From NCBI GenBank assembly GCA_015487895.1, contig WFOW01000355.1, forward strand, positions 1 through 9,434: a stretch of DNA of 9,434 bases, read 5' to 3'. The notes under the pieces are model-generated. The model had not been told where the DNA came from. It ran no database searches and saw only the letters and a program-made list of their open reading frames with translations. Below, piece by piece: positions 1-6,610 of the stretch (positions within the stretch are counted from its first letter, which is position 1; every line of letters starts with the position of its first letter). Made by a program: the position numbers and the translations under genes. This DNA is from Gammaproteobacteria bacterium (GTDB lineage Bacteria > Pseudomonadota > Gammaproteobacteria > S144-34).

Positions 1-231
1 CGCCTGGGGCTGGCGCGCGCGCTCGCGCGCGGGCCCGAGGTGCTGCTGCTCGACGAGCCCACGGCGAGCCTCGACGCGCACGCCCGCGACGCCGTCGAGA
101 CCCTGCTGGCTGAGTGGCTGGTGCCGGGGCGCGCCATCCTCTGGGTGAGCCACGACCTCGGCCAGCTCGCGCGCGTGGCCGCGGCCGTGTGGCGGCTCGA
201 GGGCGGACGGCTGCGTGAGGCGGCGCCGTGA
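1..231 (+). CDS. fetA: FetA-like ABC transporter ATP-binding protein (3' end only)
   Basis: This is the C-terminal 76 codons of an ABC ATPase whose start lies before the window. The frame is open from base 1. Visible elements are the helix after the ABC signature (RLGLARAL), a Walker B followed by the D-loop (EVLLLDEPTASLD), and the H-loop histidine in WVSHD. The short tail after the H-loop and the 4-nt GTGA overlap with a UPF0014 permease identify it as the ATPase partner of that permease, as in the E. coli FetA-FetB (YbbL-YbbM) pair implicated in iron export and oxidative-stress resistance. The Walker A and signature motifs are outside the window and cannot be checked. That it is an ABC ATPase is secure. 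The FetA name rests on context plus resemblance of the C-terminal part. Confidence 0.85.
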   Translation, partial: RLGLARALARGPEVLLLDEPTASLDAHARDAVETLLAEWLVPGRAILWVSHDLGQLARVAAAVWRLEGGRLREAAP

Positions 232-1019
232 CCGTGGTCCCGCTCTCGGCCCTCGACCTCGCGCTCGCCGCGGCGCTGGTGCTGGCGCTCGCGGGGCTCG
301 CCTGGATCGGGCGGCTGGGCGTGGCGGGGACGCTGCTCGTGGCCGCCGCGCGCACCACGGTGCAGCTCCTGCTCGTCGGCCTGGTGCTCAAGGCGGTCTT
401 CGCCCGCGCCGACCTCCTGTGGGTGGCCGGGCTGGCGCTTCTGATGCTGCTGCTCGCCGGGCGCGAGGTCATGGCGCGCCAGCGGCGGCGCTTCCGCGGG
501 CCCTGGGGCTACGCCCTCGGCACGCTGTCCATGTTCCTCTCGTCCTTCGCCGTCACCGTCTTCGCCCTCACCGCGGTCATCGGCAACACCCCGTGGCACG
601 AGCCGCGCTACGCCATCCCGCTGCTCGGCATGCTCCTCGGCAACACCATGAACGGCGTCGCCATCGGCCTCGACCGGCTGACGGCGGGCGCGGCGGAGGC
701 GCGCGCGGCGATCGAGGCGCGGCTCGCCCTCGGCGCGCGCGCCGCCGAGGCGGTGGCGCCGCTCGCGCGCGAGGCGGTGCGCGCGGGGCTCATCCCCATC
801 GTCAACGCCATGTCCGCGGCCGGCGTCGTCAGCCTGCCGGGCATGATGACGGGCCAGATCCTGGCCGGGACGCCGCCCATGGAGGCGGTGCGCTACCAGG
901 TGCTGATCATGTTCCTGATCGCCGCCGGCACGGGCTTCGGGACGCTGGCGGCGGTGCGGCTCGCCGCCCGCCGGCTGTTCGACGCCCGCGAGCGCCTGCG
1001 CCTCGACCGTCTCCGCTGA
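228..1019 (+). CDS. fetB: FetB-like inner-membrane permease (UPF0014 family)
   Basis: This 263-residue polytopic membrane protein is the membrane half of a FetAB-type ABC transporter, known in E. coli as a putative iron exporter. The GTG start at 228 overlaps the upstream stop (GTGA), implying translational coupling to the ATPase. About seven hydrophobic segments are visible, roughly at residues 9-30, 34-55, 62-79, 97-118, 127-148, 188-210 and 224-246. UPF0014-type conserved patches are present: RTTVQLLLVG (42-51), GMLLGNTMNG (134-143), and SLPGMMTGQILAGTPP (202-217), followed by YQVLIMFLI. An Ala/Arg/Glu-rich cytoplasmic stretch at 150-187 is typical. Length matches the family (about 260 residues). 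The substrate is inferred from the family: iron is the best-supported one, but this protein alone does not prove it. No metal-responsive operator was recognised, and the promoter lies outside the window. Confidence 0.93.
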   Translation: MTVVPLSALDLALAAALVLALAGLAWIGRLGVAGTLLVAAARTTVQLLLVGLVLKAVFARADLLWVAGLALLMLLLAGREVMARQRRRFRGPWGYALGTLSMFLSSFAVTVFALTAVIGNTPWHEPRYAIPLLGMLLGNTMNGVAIGLDRLTAGAAEARAAIEARLALGARAAEAVAPLAREAVRAGLIPIVNAMSAAGVVSLPGMMTGQILAGTPPMEAVRYQVLIMFLIAAGTGFGTLAAVRLAARRLFDARERLRLDRLR

Positions 1020-1101
1020 CGCGCGCTTGCGGCCGCGGGCGCGCTCGGGCAAAGTCGGCCGGGGCGGCAGCGGTGGCCGCGACGGCAGGGAGGAGACGGG
1101 A

Positions 1102-1686
1102 ATGCGAAGGACCGGCGTGGCGGTGGTCGTGGGCGCGGTGGCGGCGATGGCGGGGCTGCTCGCCGCGGTGTGGTGGCAGACGGCCGGCCCGCGCGGAGGC
1201 GCGGCGGCCGCACCCGTCCCGGAGGGAGGGTCCTGGCGCGTGCCCATCGGGCCCGGGCGCGCCCTGGTCCTCGACGTGCCGCGGGGATGGCGGATGGCGG
1301 TGCGCCGACCCGTCGCGGGCCCGCCCACGGTGCTGATCGGCCCTTCGGAGGGCGATGCCTTCCGCTTCCTGGTGACCCCGCTCCTGCAGGGCGGGGGCGC
1401 GCCGCTCGACGACGCGCGCCTCCAGGGCTTCCTGCGCCAGATCGGCCAGCGCGTGGTCGCCCGCTCGGTGGAGGGCAGGATCGACCTCGAGCCCGTCCCG
1501 GGCGCAGGAGGGGCCTGGTACTACCGTCTCACCGACCGCGAGCCCGGCGAGGGCTACCGGCACCTCGCCCAGGGGGCGCGCGCCTTCGACGGCGTGGTGA
1601 TGACCTTCACCTTCCTCAGCCACGTGCCGGACCCGCCGGCGCTCGCCGAGGCCCTGCGGGTGGTGGCCACGGCCCGCGTCGAGTGA
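1102..1686 (+). CDS. Membrane-anchored protein of unknown function
   Basis: This 194-residue protein belongs to no family I recognise confidently. I chose the ATG at 1102 because AGGGAGGAG lies 6-14 nt upstream. An in-frame upstream start at 1027 would add 25 basic, unstructured residues. Residues 5-24 form one hydrophobic segment (VAVVVGAVAAMAGLLAAV), so it is a signal anchor or uncleaved signal peptide with no lipobox Cys. The rest is a compact soluble domain of mixed strands: WRVPIGPGRALVLDVPRGW, then ILF-type strands around IGPSEGDAFRFLVTPL, and a C-terminal GVVMTFTFLSH strand plus helix. This pattern recalls small PsbP/DcrB-like periplasmic domains, but that is a guess. It sits 82 nt after fetB and 10 nt before the DUF4124 gene. 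A TTGCGG (1027-1032), 17-nt gap, CAAAGT (1050-1055) arrangement is only a weak promoter candidate. Confidence 0.75.
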   Translation: MRRTGVAVVVGAVAAMAGLLAAVWWQTAGPRGGAAAAPVPEGGSWRVPIGPGRALVLDVPRGWRMAVRRPVAGPPTVLIGPSEGDAFRFLVTPLLQGGGAPLDDARLQGFLRQIGQRVVARSVEGRIDLEPVPGAGGAWYYRLTDREPGEGYRHLAQGARAFDGVVMTFTFLSHVPDPPALAEALRVVATARVE

Positions 1687-1696
1687 GGGCGCTGCC

Positions 1697-2200
1697 GTGG
1701 GAGCCGCCCTCACCGTCAACGCCCTTGCCGCACTCGCGCTGCTCGCCGCGGCCGCCGCTCCGGCCGCCGCGGCCACCGTCTACCGCTGGGTCGACGAGCA
1801 GGGGCGCGTGCACTTCTCCGACCGCCCGCCGCCCGGCGGGGGCGAGCGGCTCGAGGTGCGCCCGGCGCCGGCGCCCGGCGGCGCGCCCGCCCCGCGCGGC
1901 GGGGCGGAGGGCGGGATGGAGGCCGCCGGCCGCGCCGAGCGGCAGCGCCGCCTGCTGCGCGCCTTCGAGGCGGAGCGGCGCGAGCGCGAGGCCGCGCGCG
2001 CGCGCGCCGCGGCCGAACGCCGCCGGCGCGAGGCGCGCTGCCGCCACGCGCGCCGGCGCCTCGCCCTCTACGAGCGCGTCCACGTGGTCTACGAGACCGA
2101 CGCCAAGGGCCGGCGCCGGGCGCTGGGCGAGGCCGAGCGCGCCGCGCGCATCCGCGCCCTGCGGGCCGAGATCGCCCGCTGGTGCGAGGACGGCGGCTAG
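1697..2200 (+). CDS. Secreted DUF4124 domain protein
   Basis: This 167-residue exported protein has a GTG start at 1697, preceded by GAGGG about 7 nt upstream. Residues 1-26 are a clear signal peptide ending in APAAAA. The mature N-terminus carries the DUF4124 motif TVYRWVDEQGRVHFSDRPP (27-45), seen in many proteobacterial periplasmic proteins. A Pro/Gly/Ala linker (45-75) leads into a highly charged Arg/Glu/Ala helix (78-125), which looks like a coiled coil. The C-terminal part (YERVHVVYETDAKGRR, then an ERAARIRALRAEIARWC helix) matches the usual tail of this family, with two cysteines at 115 and 163 that may pair as a disulfide. The biochemical role of DUF4124 is unknown. It lies 10 nt after the preceding gene, so the two are probably co-transcribed, and it converges on speE. 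Confidence 0.88.
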   Translation: MGAALTVNALAALALLAAAAAPAAAATVYRWVDEQGRVHFSDRPPPGGGERLEVRPAPAPGGAPAPRGGAEGGMEAAGRAERQRRLLRAFEAERREREAARARAAAERRRREARCRHARRRLALYERVHVVYETDAKGRRRALGEAERAARIRALRAEIARWCEDGG

Positions 2201-2228
2201 CGGGCGCCGGGCAGGGGCCGGATCGGCG

Positions 2229-3095
2229 CTACAGCTCGAGCAGCGCCCGGCGGAAGAACTCGGGCGCGGCGAGCGCGGCGCGGTGCACGGCGGCGTTGTA
2301 GTAGCGCGTCTCGAAGGGCCGCGCCGCCACCGCCGATTCGCGAAAGCCGTCGATGGCCATGTCCTTGCACGCCATGGTGGCGGTCCACCAGCCCGAGGGG
2401 TAGGTCGGCTGCGGGAAGTGGAGCGTCGCCACGTCGAGAAAGCCCGCCGCCCGCATGGCCCGGTGCATCCCGGTGAGGATGTCCATGTGGTACATGGGCG
2501 ACTCGCTCTGCTGCACCAGGAGCCCGTGCGGGCCCAGGGCGCGGCGGCAGTCGCGGTAGAAGGGCTCGGAGAACAGCCCCTCGGCCGGCCCGATGGGGTC
2601 GGTGGAGTCGACGATGATCACGTCGTAGCTCCCGGGCTCGGCGTCCTTGACCCACTGGATGCCGTCGGCGAACTCGAGCCGCGCGCGCGGGTCGTCGTTG
2701 GAGGCCGTCAGCTCCGGGAAGAAGCGCTCGGCCAGGCGCGTGACGCGCTCGTCGATCTCGACCTGGGTGACGGACTCGATCTCGGGGTGCTTGAGCACCT
2801 CGCGCAGCGTCCCGCAGTCGCCGCCGCCGATGATGAGCACGCGCCGCGGGTCCGGGTGCGTGTAGAGCGCGGGGTGCGCGAGCATCTCGTGGTAGATGAA
2901 GTTGTCGCGGTCGGTGAGCATGACGAAGCCGTCGATCACCATCAGGGTGCCGAAGAACTCCGTCTCGTAGATCTCGATGCGCTGGTAGGGCGTCTGCTCC
3001 TCGTGGAGCTTCTCGGCCTGCGCGAGCTTGAGCGAGAGCGCCGAGCCGCCCTCCTCGCACACCTCCGTGAACCAGTGCCCCTCGAGCCGCGTCAT
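2229..3095 (-). CDS. speE: Spermidine synthase (polyamine aminopropyltransferase)
   Basis: It transfers an aminopropyl group from decarboxylated S-adenosylmethionine to putrescine, giving spermidine and methylthioadenosine in the cytosol. The 288-residue length is typical of bacterial SpeE. Motifs visible in order: N-terminal beta-domain (to about 70) with YQRIEIYET and FGTLMVIDG; Rossmann glycine loop IIGGGDCGTLRE (88-99); acidic VEID (112-115), which binds the nucleoside; ADG (143-145); catalytic VDSTDPIGPAEGLF (162-175) with Asp163 and Asp166; QQSESP (195-200); and TYPSGWW (231-237). The loop reads GGDCG where many homologues have GGDGG. Start is the ATG at 3095 (MTRLEGHWFTE, a usual SpeE N-terminus). 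No Shine-Dalgarno sequence precedes it, and a TAGGCT box lies just upstream. It is divergent from speA, the enzyme opening the arginine route to putrescine. Confidence 0.97.
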   Translation of the reverse strand: MTRLEGHWFTEVCEEGGSALSLKLAQAEKLHEEQTPYQRIEIYETEFFGTLMVIDGFVMLTDRDNFIYHEMLAHPALYTHPDPRRVLIIGGGDCGTLREVLKHPEIESVTQVEIDERVTRLAERFFPELTASNDDPRARLEFADGIQWVKDAEPGSYDVIIVDSTDPIGPAEGLFSEPFYRDCRRALGPHGLLVQQSESPMYHMDILTGMHRAMRAAGFLDVATLHFPQPTYPSGWWTATMACKDMAIDGFRESAVAARPFETRYYNAAVHRAALAAPEFFRRALLEL

Positions 3096-3104
3096 GGGGG
3101 CGCA

Positions 3105-3110
3105 AGCCTA
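3105..3110 (-). promoter_or_regulatory. Candidate -10 box of speE (TAGGCT), near-leaderless start
   Basis: Read on the minus strand, TAGGCT is followed by TGCGCCCCC and then the speE ATG, a 9-nt distance. If it acts as a -10 element (pattern TAnnnT), transcription would begin within a few bases of the start codon. That would give a leaderless or near-leaderless mRNA, which fits the absence of a Shine-Dalgarno sequence. No convincing -35 hexamer is visible in the GC-rich upstream DNA. The match to the speA leader is the main support. Confidence 0.4.
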
Positions 3111-3167
3111 CGGCCGCGGCGGCGCGGGCGCAAGCGGTCCCGCCGCCGGCCCGCGGCGGCCCCGCTC

Positions 3168-3176
3168 TGGTAGGCT
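3168..3176 (+). promoter_or_regulatory. Candidate extended -10 box of speA (TGGTAGGCT)
   Basis: TGGTAGGCT fits the extended -10 pattern TGnTAnnnT and is followed after 10 nt (TTCGCCTCCC) by the speA ATG at 3187. This would place the transcript start within a few bases of the ATG. No Shine-Dalgarno sequence lies between the box and the ATG, and no clear -35 is present. The same GTAGGCTT-x-CGCC-CCC-ATG layout occurs in mirror image before speE. This is a sequence-level inference without experimental support. Confidence 0.42.
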
Positions 3177-3186
3177 TTCGCCTCCC

Positions 3187-5049
3187 ATGGACGCCGAGCG
3201 CCTCTACAACGTCGCCCGCTGGGGCGAGGGCTACTTCGACGTCGGCCCCGGGGGCCGGCTGCGGGTGCGCCCGCGCCGCGGCGAGGGCCCCGCCCTCGAG
3301 CTCGCCGAGGTGGCGGCGGCGGCGCGCGCGGCCGGCCTCGGCTGGCCGGTGCTCCTGCGCTTCACGGACATCCTGCGCGACCGGGTCGCGGCGCTGGTGG
3401 CCGCCTTCGACCGCGCGCGCGCCGGCGACGGCTACCGCGGCGCCTACACCGCCGTCTACCCCATCAAGGTCAACCAGCAGCGCAGCGTGGTCGAGGCCAT
3501 CGTCGGCGCCGACGCTGGGCGCGTGGGCCTCGAGGCCGGCAGCAAGCCCGAGCTGATGGCGGTGCTGGCGCTCGCGCCCCCGGGCGGCGTCATCGTCTGC
3601 AACGGCTACAAGGACCGCGAGTACGTCGAGCTCGCCCTCGCCGGCCGCGCCCTCGGCCACCGCCTCTACCTGGTGCTGGAGAAGGCCTCCGAGGTGCCGC
3701 GGGTGATCGAGGCCGCGCGCCGCCTCGGCGTGGAGCCGCTGCTCGGGGTGCGCGTGCGGCTCGCCTCCATCGGCGCCGGCAAGTGGCAGAACACCGGCGG
3801 CGAGAAGTCCAAGTTCGGCCTCGCCGCGCGCGAGCTGCCGGGCGTGGTGGAGGCCCTGCGCGGGGCGGGGCTGCTCGGGGGCCTGCGCATGCTGCACTTC
3901 CACCTCGGCTCGCAGGTCGCCAACATCCGCGACATCCAGCGCGGCGTGCGCGAGGCGGCGCGCTTCTACGCCGAGCTGCGCCGCCTCGGCGCCCCGCTCG
4001 ACACCGTCGACGTCGGCGGCGGCCTCGGGGTGGACTACGAGGGCACGCGCTCGCGCAGCTTCTGCTCCATGAACTACACCCTCGACGAGTACGCCTTCAA
4101 CATCGTTCACACCCTGTGGGAGGTGTGCGCCGAGACGGGCCTGCCGCACCCCGACATCCTGAGCGAGTCCGGGCGCGCGCTCACCGCCCACCACGCCGTG
4201 CTGGTGACGAACGTCACCGACGTCGAGCCCGCCCCCGACGGCGGGGCGCCCGCGCCGCCGCCCGCGGACGCGCCGCACGTGCTGCGCGACCTGTGGCAGG
4301 CCTGGGAGCGCTTCGCCGAGCGCTCGCCGCTCGAGATCTACCACGAGGCGGCGCACTGGCTGGCCGAGGCCCAGTCCATGTTCGACCACGGCCTGCTCGA
4401 CCTCGCCGCCCGCGCGCGCGCCGAGGCCCTCTATCACGCGCTGTGCCGGCGCGTGCAGCGCGCGCTGGACCCGCAGGTGCGCGCCCACCGCGAGGCGCTC
4501 GACGAGCTCAACGAGAAGCTCGCCGACAAGTACTTCTGCAACCTCTCCATCTTCCAGTCCATGCCGGACGTGTGGGCCATCGACCAGATCTTCCCCATCG
4601 TGCCGCTCGCGCGCCTCGACGAGCCGCCGGCGCGCCGCGCCGTGGTGGTGGACCTCACCTGCGACTCCGACGGGCGCATCGACTGGTACGTGGGCCGCGA
4701 CGGCGTCGAGACCACGCTGCCGCTCCACGCCCCGCGCCCGGGCGAGGACTACCTGCTCGGCTTCTTCCTGGTCGGCGCCTACCAGGAGATCCTCGGCGAC
4801 ATGCACAACCTCTTCGGCGACACGGACTCGGCGAACGTGGTGCTCGAGGGCGAGGGCTGGCGGCTGGAGGAGCCGCTGCGCGGCGACACCGTCGACCGCC
4901 TGCTGCGCTACGTGCACTTCGACCCCGAGCGCCTGCGCGCCGCCTACGCCGCCAAGCTGGAGGCGGCGGGCCTCGGGCCCGCGCGCGCCGAGGCCGTGCG
5001 GCGCATCCTCGAGGCCGGCCTGGAGGGCTACACCTACCTGGAGGACTGA
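3187..5049 (+). CDS. speA: Biosynthetic arginine decarboxylase
   Basis: It decarboxylates L-arginine to agmatine, the first step of the arginine route to putrescine, using PLP. The 620-residue product has the layout of the large SpeA family (fold-III, alanine-racemase-like barrel plus C-terminal beta domain, about 630-660 residues). Key sites: AVYPIKVNQQ with PLP lysine Lys94; KSKFGL after IGAGKWQNTGG; HFHLGSQ (237-243); DVGGGLGVDY (from 275), which holds the PLP phosphate; ESGRALTAHHAV (from 327); CDSDG with the active-site Cys492; and GAYQEILGDMHNLFGD (530-545). I chose ATG 3187 (MDAERLYNVARWGEGYF). The frame stays open upstream into the divergent speE, but that extension is not SpeA-like. 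The following gene starts 17 nt downstream, so speA probably heads that operon. SpeB or AguA/AguB must be elsewhere. Confidence 0.97.
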   Translation: MDAERLYNVARWGEGYFDVGPGGRLRVRPRRGEGPALELAEVAAAARAAGLGWPVLLRFTDILRDRVAALVAAFDRARAGDGYRGAYTAVYPIKVNQQRSVVEAIVGADAGRVGLEAGSKPELMAVLALAPPGGVIVCNGYKDREYVELALAGRALGHRLYLVLEKASEVPRVIEAARRLGVEPLLGVRVRLASIGAGKWQNTGGEKSKFGLAARELPGVVEALRGAGLLGGLRMLHFHLGSQVANIRDIQRGVREAARFYAELRRLGAPLDTVDVGGGLGVDYEGTRSRSFCSMNYTLDEYAFNIVHTLWEVCAETGLPHPDILSESGRALTAHHAVLVTNVTDVEPAPDGGAPAPPPADAPHVLRDLWQAWERFAERSPLEIYHEAAHWLAEAQSMFDHGLLDLAARARAEALYHALCRRVQRALDPQVRAHREALDELNEKLADKYFCNLSIFQSMPDVWAIDQIFPIVPLARLDEPPARRAVVVDLTCDSDGRIDWYVGRDGVETTLPLHAPRPGEDYLLGFFLVGAYQEILGDMHNLFGDTDSANVVLEGEGWRLEEPLRGDTVDRLLRYVHFDPERLRAAYAAKLEAAGLGPARAEAVRRILEAGLEGYTYLED

Positions 5050-5066
5050 GGGGAGGGCCGGGCGCG

Positions 5067-5672
5067 GTGGCGACCCTCTACGACATCAAGCCGCGCTTCC
5101 AGGCGCTGCTGCGGCCGCTGGTGCGGCGGCTGGCCGCCGCGGGCTGCACGCCCAACGCCGTCACCTGGACGGCCTTCCTGCTGTCGGCCGCCGAGGGCGC
5201 GGCGCTCGCGGCGGCGCCGGGCGCGGCGGGCCCGCTGCTCGCCCTGCCCGCGGTGCTGCTCGTGCGTATGGCGCTCAACGCCATCGACGGCATGCTCGCG
5301 CGCGAGCACGCCATGCGCACGCGCCTCGGCGCCATGCTCAACGAGACCGGCGACGTGGCGAGCGACCTCGCGCTCTACCTGCCCCTGGCGCACGCGCCGC
5401 AGGTGCCCGCCGCGGCGCTGGTGGCGGCCGTCGCCTGCGGCGTGGTGGCCGAGGTGGCGGGGCTCGCCGCGCTCGCCGCGGGCGCGGCGCGCCGCTACGA
5501 CGGGCCGCTCGGCAAGAGCGACCGCGCCTTCGCCTTCGGCGCCCTGGGGCTCGCCCTCGGCCTCGGCGCGGGCGGCGCCTGGGTGGGGCCCGCACTGTGG
5601 CTGCTCGCCGCGCTCGGCCTCGCGACGGCCGCCAACCGCGTGCGCGCCGCCCTGCGCGAGGGCCCGCCGTGA
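5067..5672 (+). CDS. ynbA: YnbA-like CDP-alcohol phosphatidyltransferase with variant motif
   Basis: This 201-residue polytopic enzyme of the CDP-alcohol phosphotransferase family would swap CMP on CDP-diacylglycerol for an alcohol head group at the inner membrane. The GTG start at 5067 follows AGGGGAGGG by about 9 nt. The family signature is present but altered: NAIDG..AR........G...N...D at 71-96, where the first and third acidic positions of canonical D..DG..AR........G...D...D are Asn71 and Asn92, while Asp74 and Asp96 remain. An extra Asp100 follows. About five or six hydrophobic segments are visible. The N-terminus (TLYDIKPRFQ), the RMALNAIDGMLARE block and the GPLGKSDRA loop (146-154) resemble E. 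coli YnbA as I remember it. Its stop overlaps the next start by 4 nt. Membership in the superfamily is firm. The acceptor alcohol is unknown, and the YnbA name is from memory plus synteny with a YnbB-like gene. Confidence 0.9.
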   Translation: MATLYDIKPRFQALLRPLVRRLAAAGCTPNAVTWTAFLLSAAEGAALAAAPGAAGPLLALPAVLLVRMALNAIDGMLAREHAMRTRLGAMLNETGDVASDLALYLPLAHAPQVPAAALVAAVACGVVAEVAGLAALAAGAARRYDGPLGKSDRAFAFGALGLALGLGAGGAWVGPALWLLAALGLATAANRVRAALREGPP

Positions 5673-6610
5673 GCCTGCCCGCGCACCTGACCGCGCCGGT
5701 GCTGTGGACGATGGCGGCGGTCCTCGCCGCCCTCGCGCTCGCCACGGCGCTGGCCGCCCGGCGGCGCGCGCGCGACCCCGAGGGCGCGCGCGAGCTGTGG
5801 CTGCGCGTGCGCTCCTGGTGGGTGATGGTGGCGGTCTTCGCCGTGGCCGTGCTCCTCGGCCCGCGCGCCTCGATCGTCTTCCTCGCCTTCGTGAGCTACC
5901 TGGCGCTCAAGGAGTACCTTTCCCTGATCCCCACCCGGCGCGCCGACCGCCGCGTGCTGTTCTGGGCCTACCTCGCCATCCCCGTGCAGTACTGGTGGGT
6001 GGCGGATGCCTGGTACGGCATGTTCGTGATCTTCATCCCGGTCTACATGTTCCTGCTGCTGCCGGCGCGCATGGTGCTGGCCGGCGAGACGCGCGGCTTC
6101 CTGCGCGCCGCGGGCACCCTGCACTGGGGGCTGATGAGCACCGTCTTCGCCCTCAGCCACGCCGCCTACCTGCTCGCCCTGCCGCCCGAGGGCAACCCGG
6201 CGGGCGGGCGCGCGGGGCTGCTGCTCTACCTGGTGCTGCTGACCGAGCTCAACGACGTCGCCCAGTACGTCTGGGGGCGCCTCCTCGGCCGCCGGCCCGT
6301 GGTGCCGCGCGTCAGCCCGCGCAAGACGCTCGAGGGGCTGGCGGGCGGCGTGGCGACGACGGTGGCGCTCGCCGTGCTGCTCGCGCCGTGGCTGACGCCG
6401 CTCGCGCCGCTCGAGGCCCTCGGCGCGGGGCTGCTGATCGGCCTCGGCGGCTTCGCCGGCGACGTCACCCTCTCGGCCGTCAAGCGCGACATCGGCGTCA
6501 AGGACAGCGGCACGCTCATCCCGGGCCACGGCGGCGTGCTGGACCGCGTCGACAGTCTCACCTACAGCGCGCCACTGTTCTTCCACTATGTCTTCTACCT
6601 CCACTACTGA
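5669..6610 (+). CDS. ynbB: YnbB/CdsA-like phosphatidate cytidylyltransferase
   Basis: This 313-residue integral membrane protein is predicted to make CDP-diacylglycerol from CTP and phosphatidate. The GTG start at 5669 overlaps the upstream TGA (GTGA). Its C-terminus carries the CDS signature: SAVKRDIGVKD (269-279), IPGHGGVLDR.D (284-295). Earlier are ELNDVAQYVWGRLLGRRP (193-210) and SPRKTLEG (216-223), the usual substrate-loop elements. Roughly eight hydrophobic segments precede and flank these. The N-terminal portion, with a charged stretch after the first helix (RRRARDPEGARELWLR), and ELND in place of the more usual acidic-aspartate-threonine context fit the YnbB-type subgroup rather than housekeeping CdsA. 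It lies between the head-group transferase and an acyltransferase, so it most likely supplies CDP-diacylglycerol to the neighbour. The housekeeping cdsA is expected elsewhere. Confidence 0.93.
   Translation: MSLPAHLTAPVLWTMAAVLAALALATALAARRRARDPEGARELWLRVRSWWVMVAVFAVAVLLGPRASIVFLAFVSYLALKEYLSLIPTRRADRRVLFWAYLAIPVQYWWVADAWYGMFVIFIPVYMFLLLPARMVLAGETRGFLRAAGTLHWGLMSTVFALSHAAYLLALPPEGNPAGGRAGLLLYLVLLTELNDVAQYVWGRLLGRRPVVPRVSPRKTLEGLAGGVATTVALAVLLAPWLTPLAPLEALGAGLLIGLGGFAGDVTLSAVKRDIGVKDSGTLIPGHGGVLDRVDSLTYSAPLFFHYVFYLHY

Noticed and set aside
1027..1055. Promoter before the unassigned anchored-protein gene
   Set aside because: TTGCGG and CAAAGT have ideal 17-nt spacing, but each matches consensus at only three of six positions, so it is too weak to list.
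215..1336. A 373-codon plus-strand open frame overlapping fetB
   Set aside because: It is the +2 shadow of fetB, extremely Arg/Ala/Gly-rich, and runs on into the following gene out of frame.
2201..2229. Bidirectional terminator between the DUF4124 gene and speE
   Set aside because: A 6-bp GCGCCG/CGGCGC dyad (2204-2209 / 2224-2229) has a 14-nt loop and no T-tract on either side. Such dyads are expected by chance in DNA this GC-rich.
3028..3186. N-terminal extension of speA
   Set aside because: The frame is open upstream, but the extra 53 residues overlap the divergent speE, are Pro/Gly/Arg-rich and are not SpeA-like. ATG 3187 gives the expected N-terminus.
2197..4917. A 906-codon open frame on the minus strand lying over speE and most of speA
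   Set aside because: It is in a different frame from speE and antisense to the well-supported speA. Its composition (His/Arg/Ala/Gly/Val-rich, no motifs) is what GC-rich coding DNA yields on the opposite strand.
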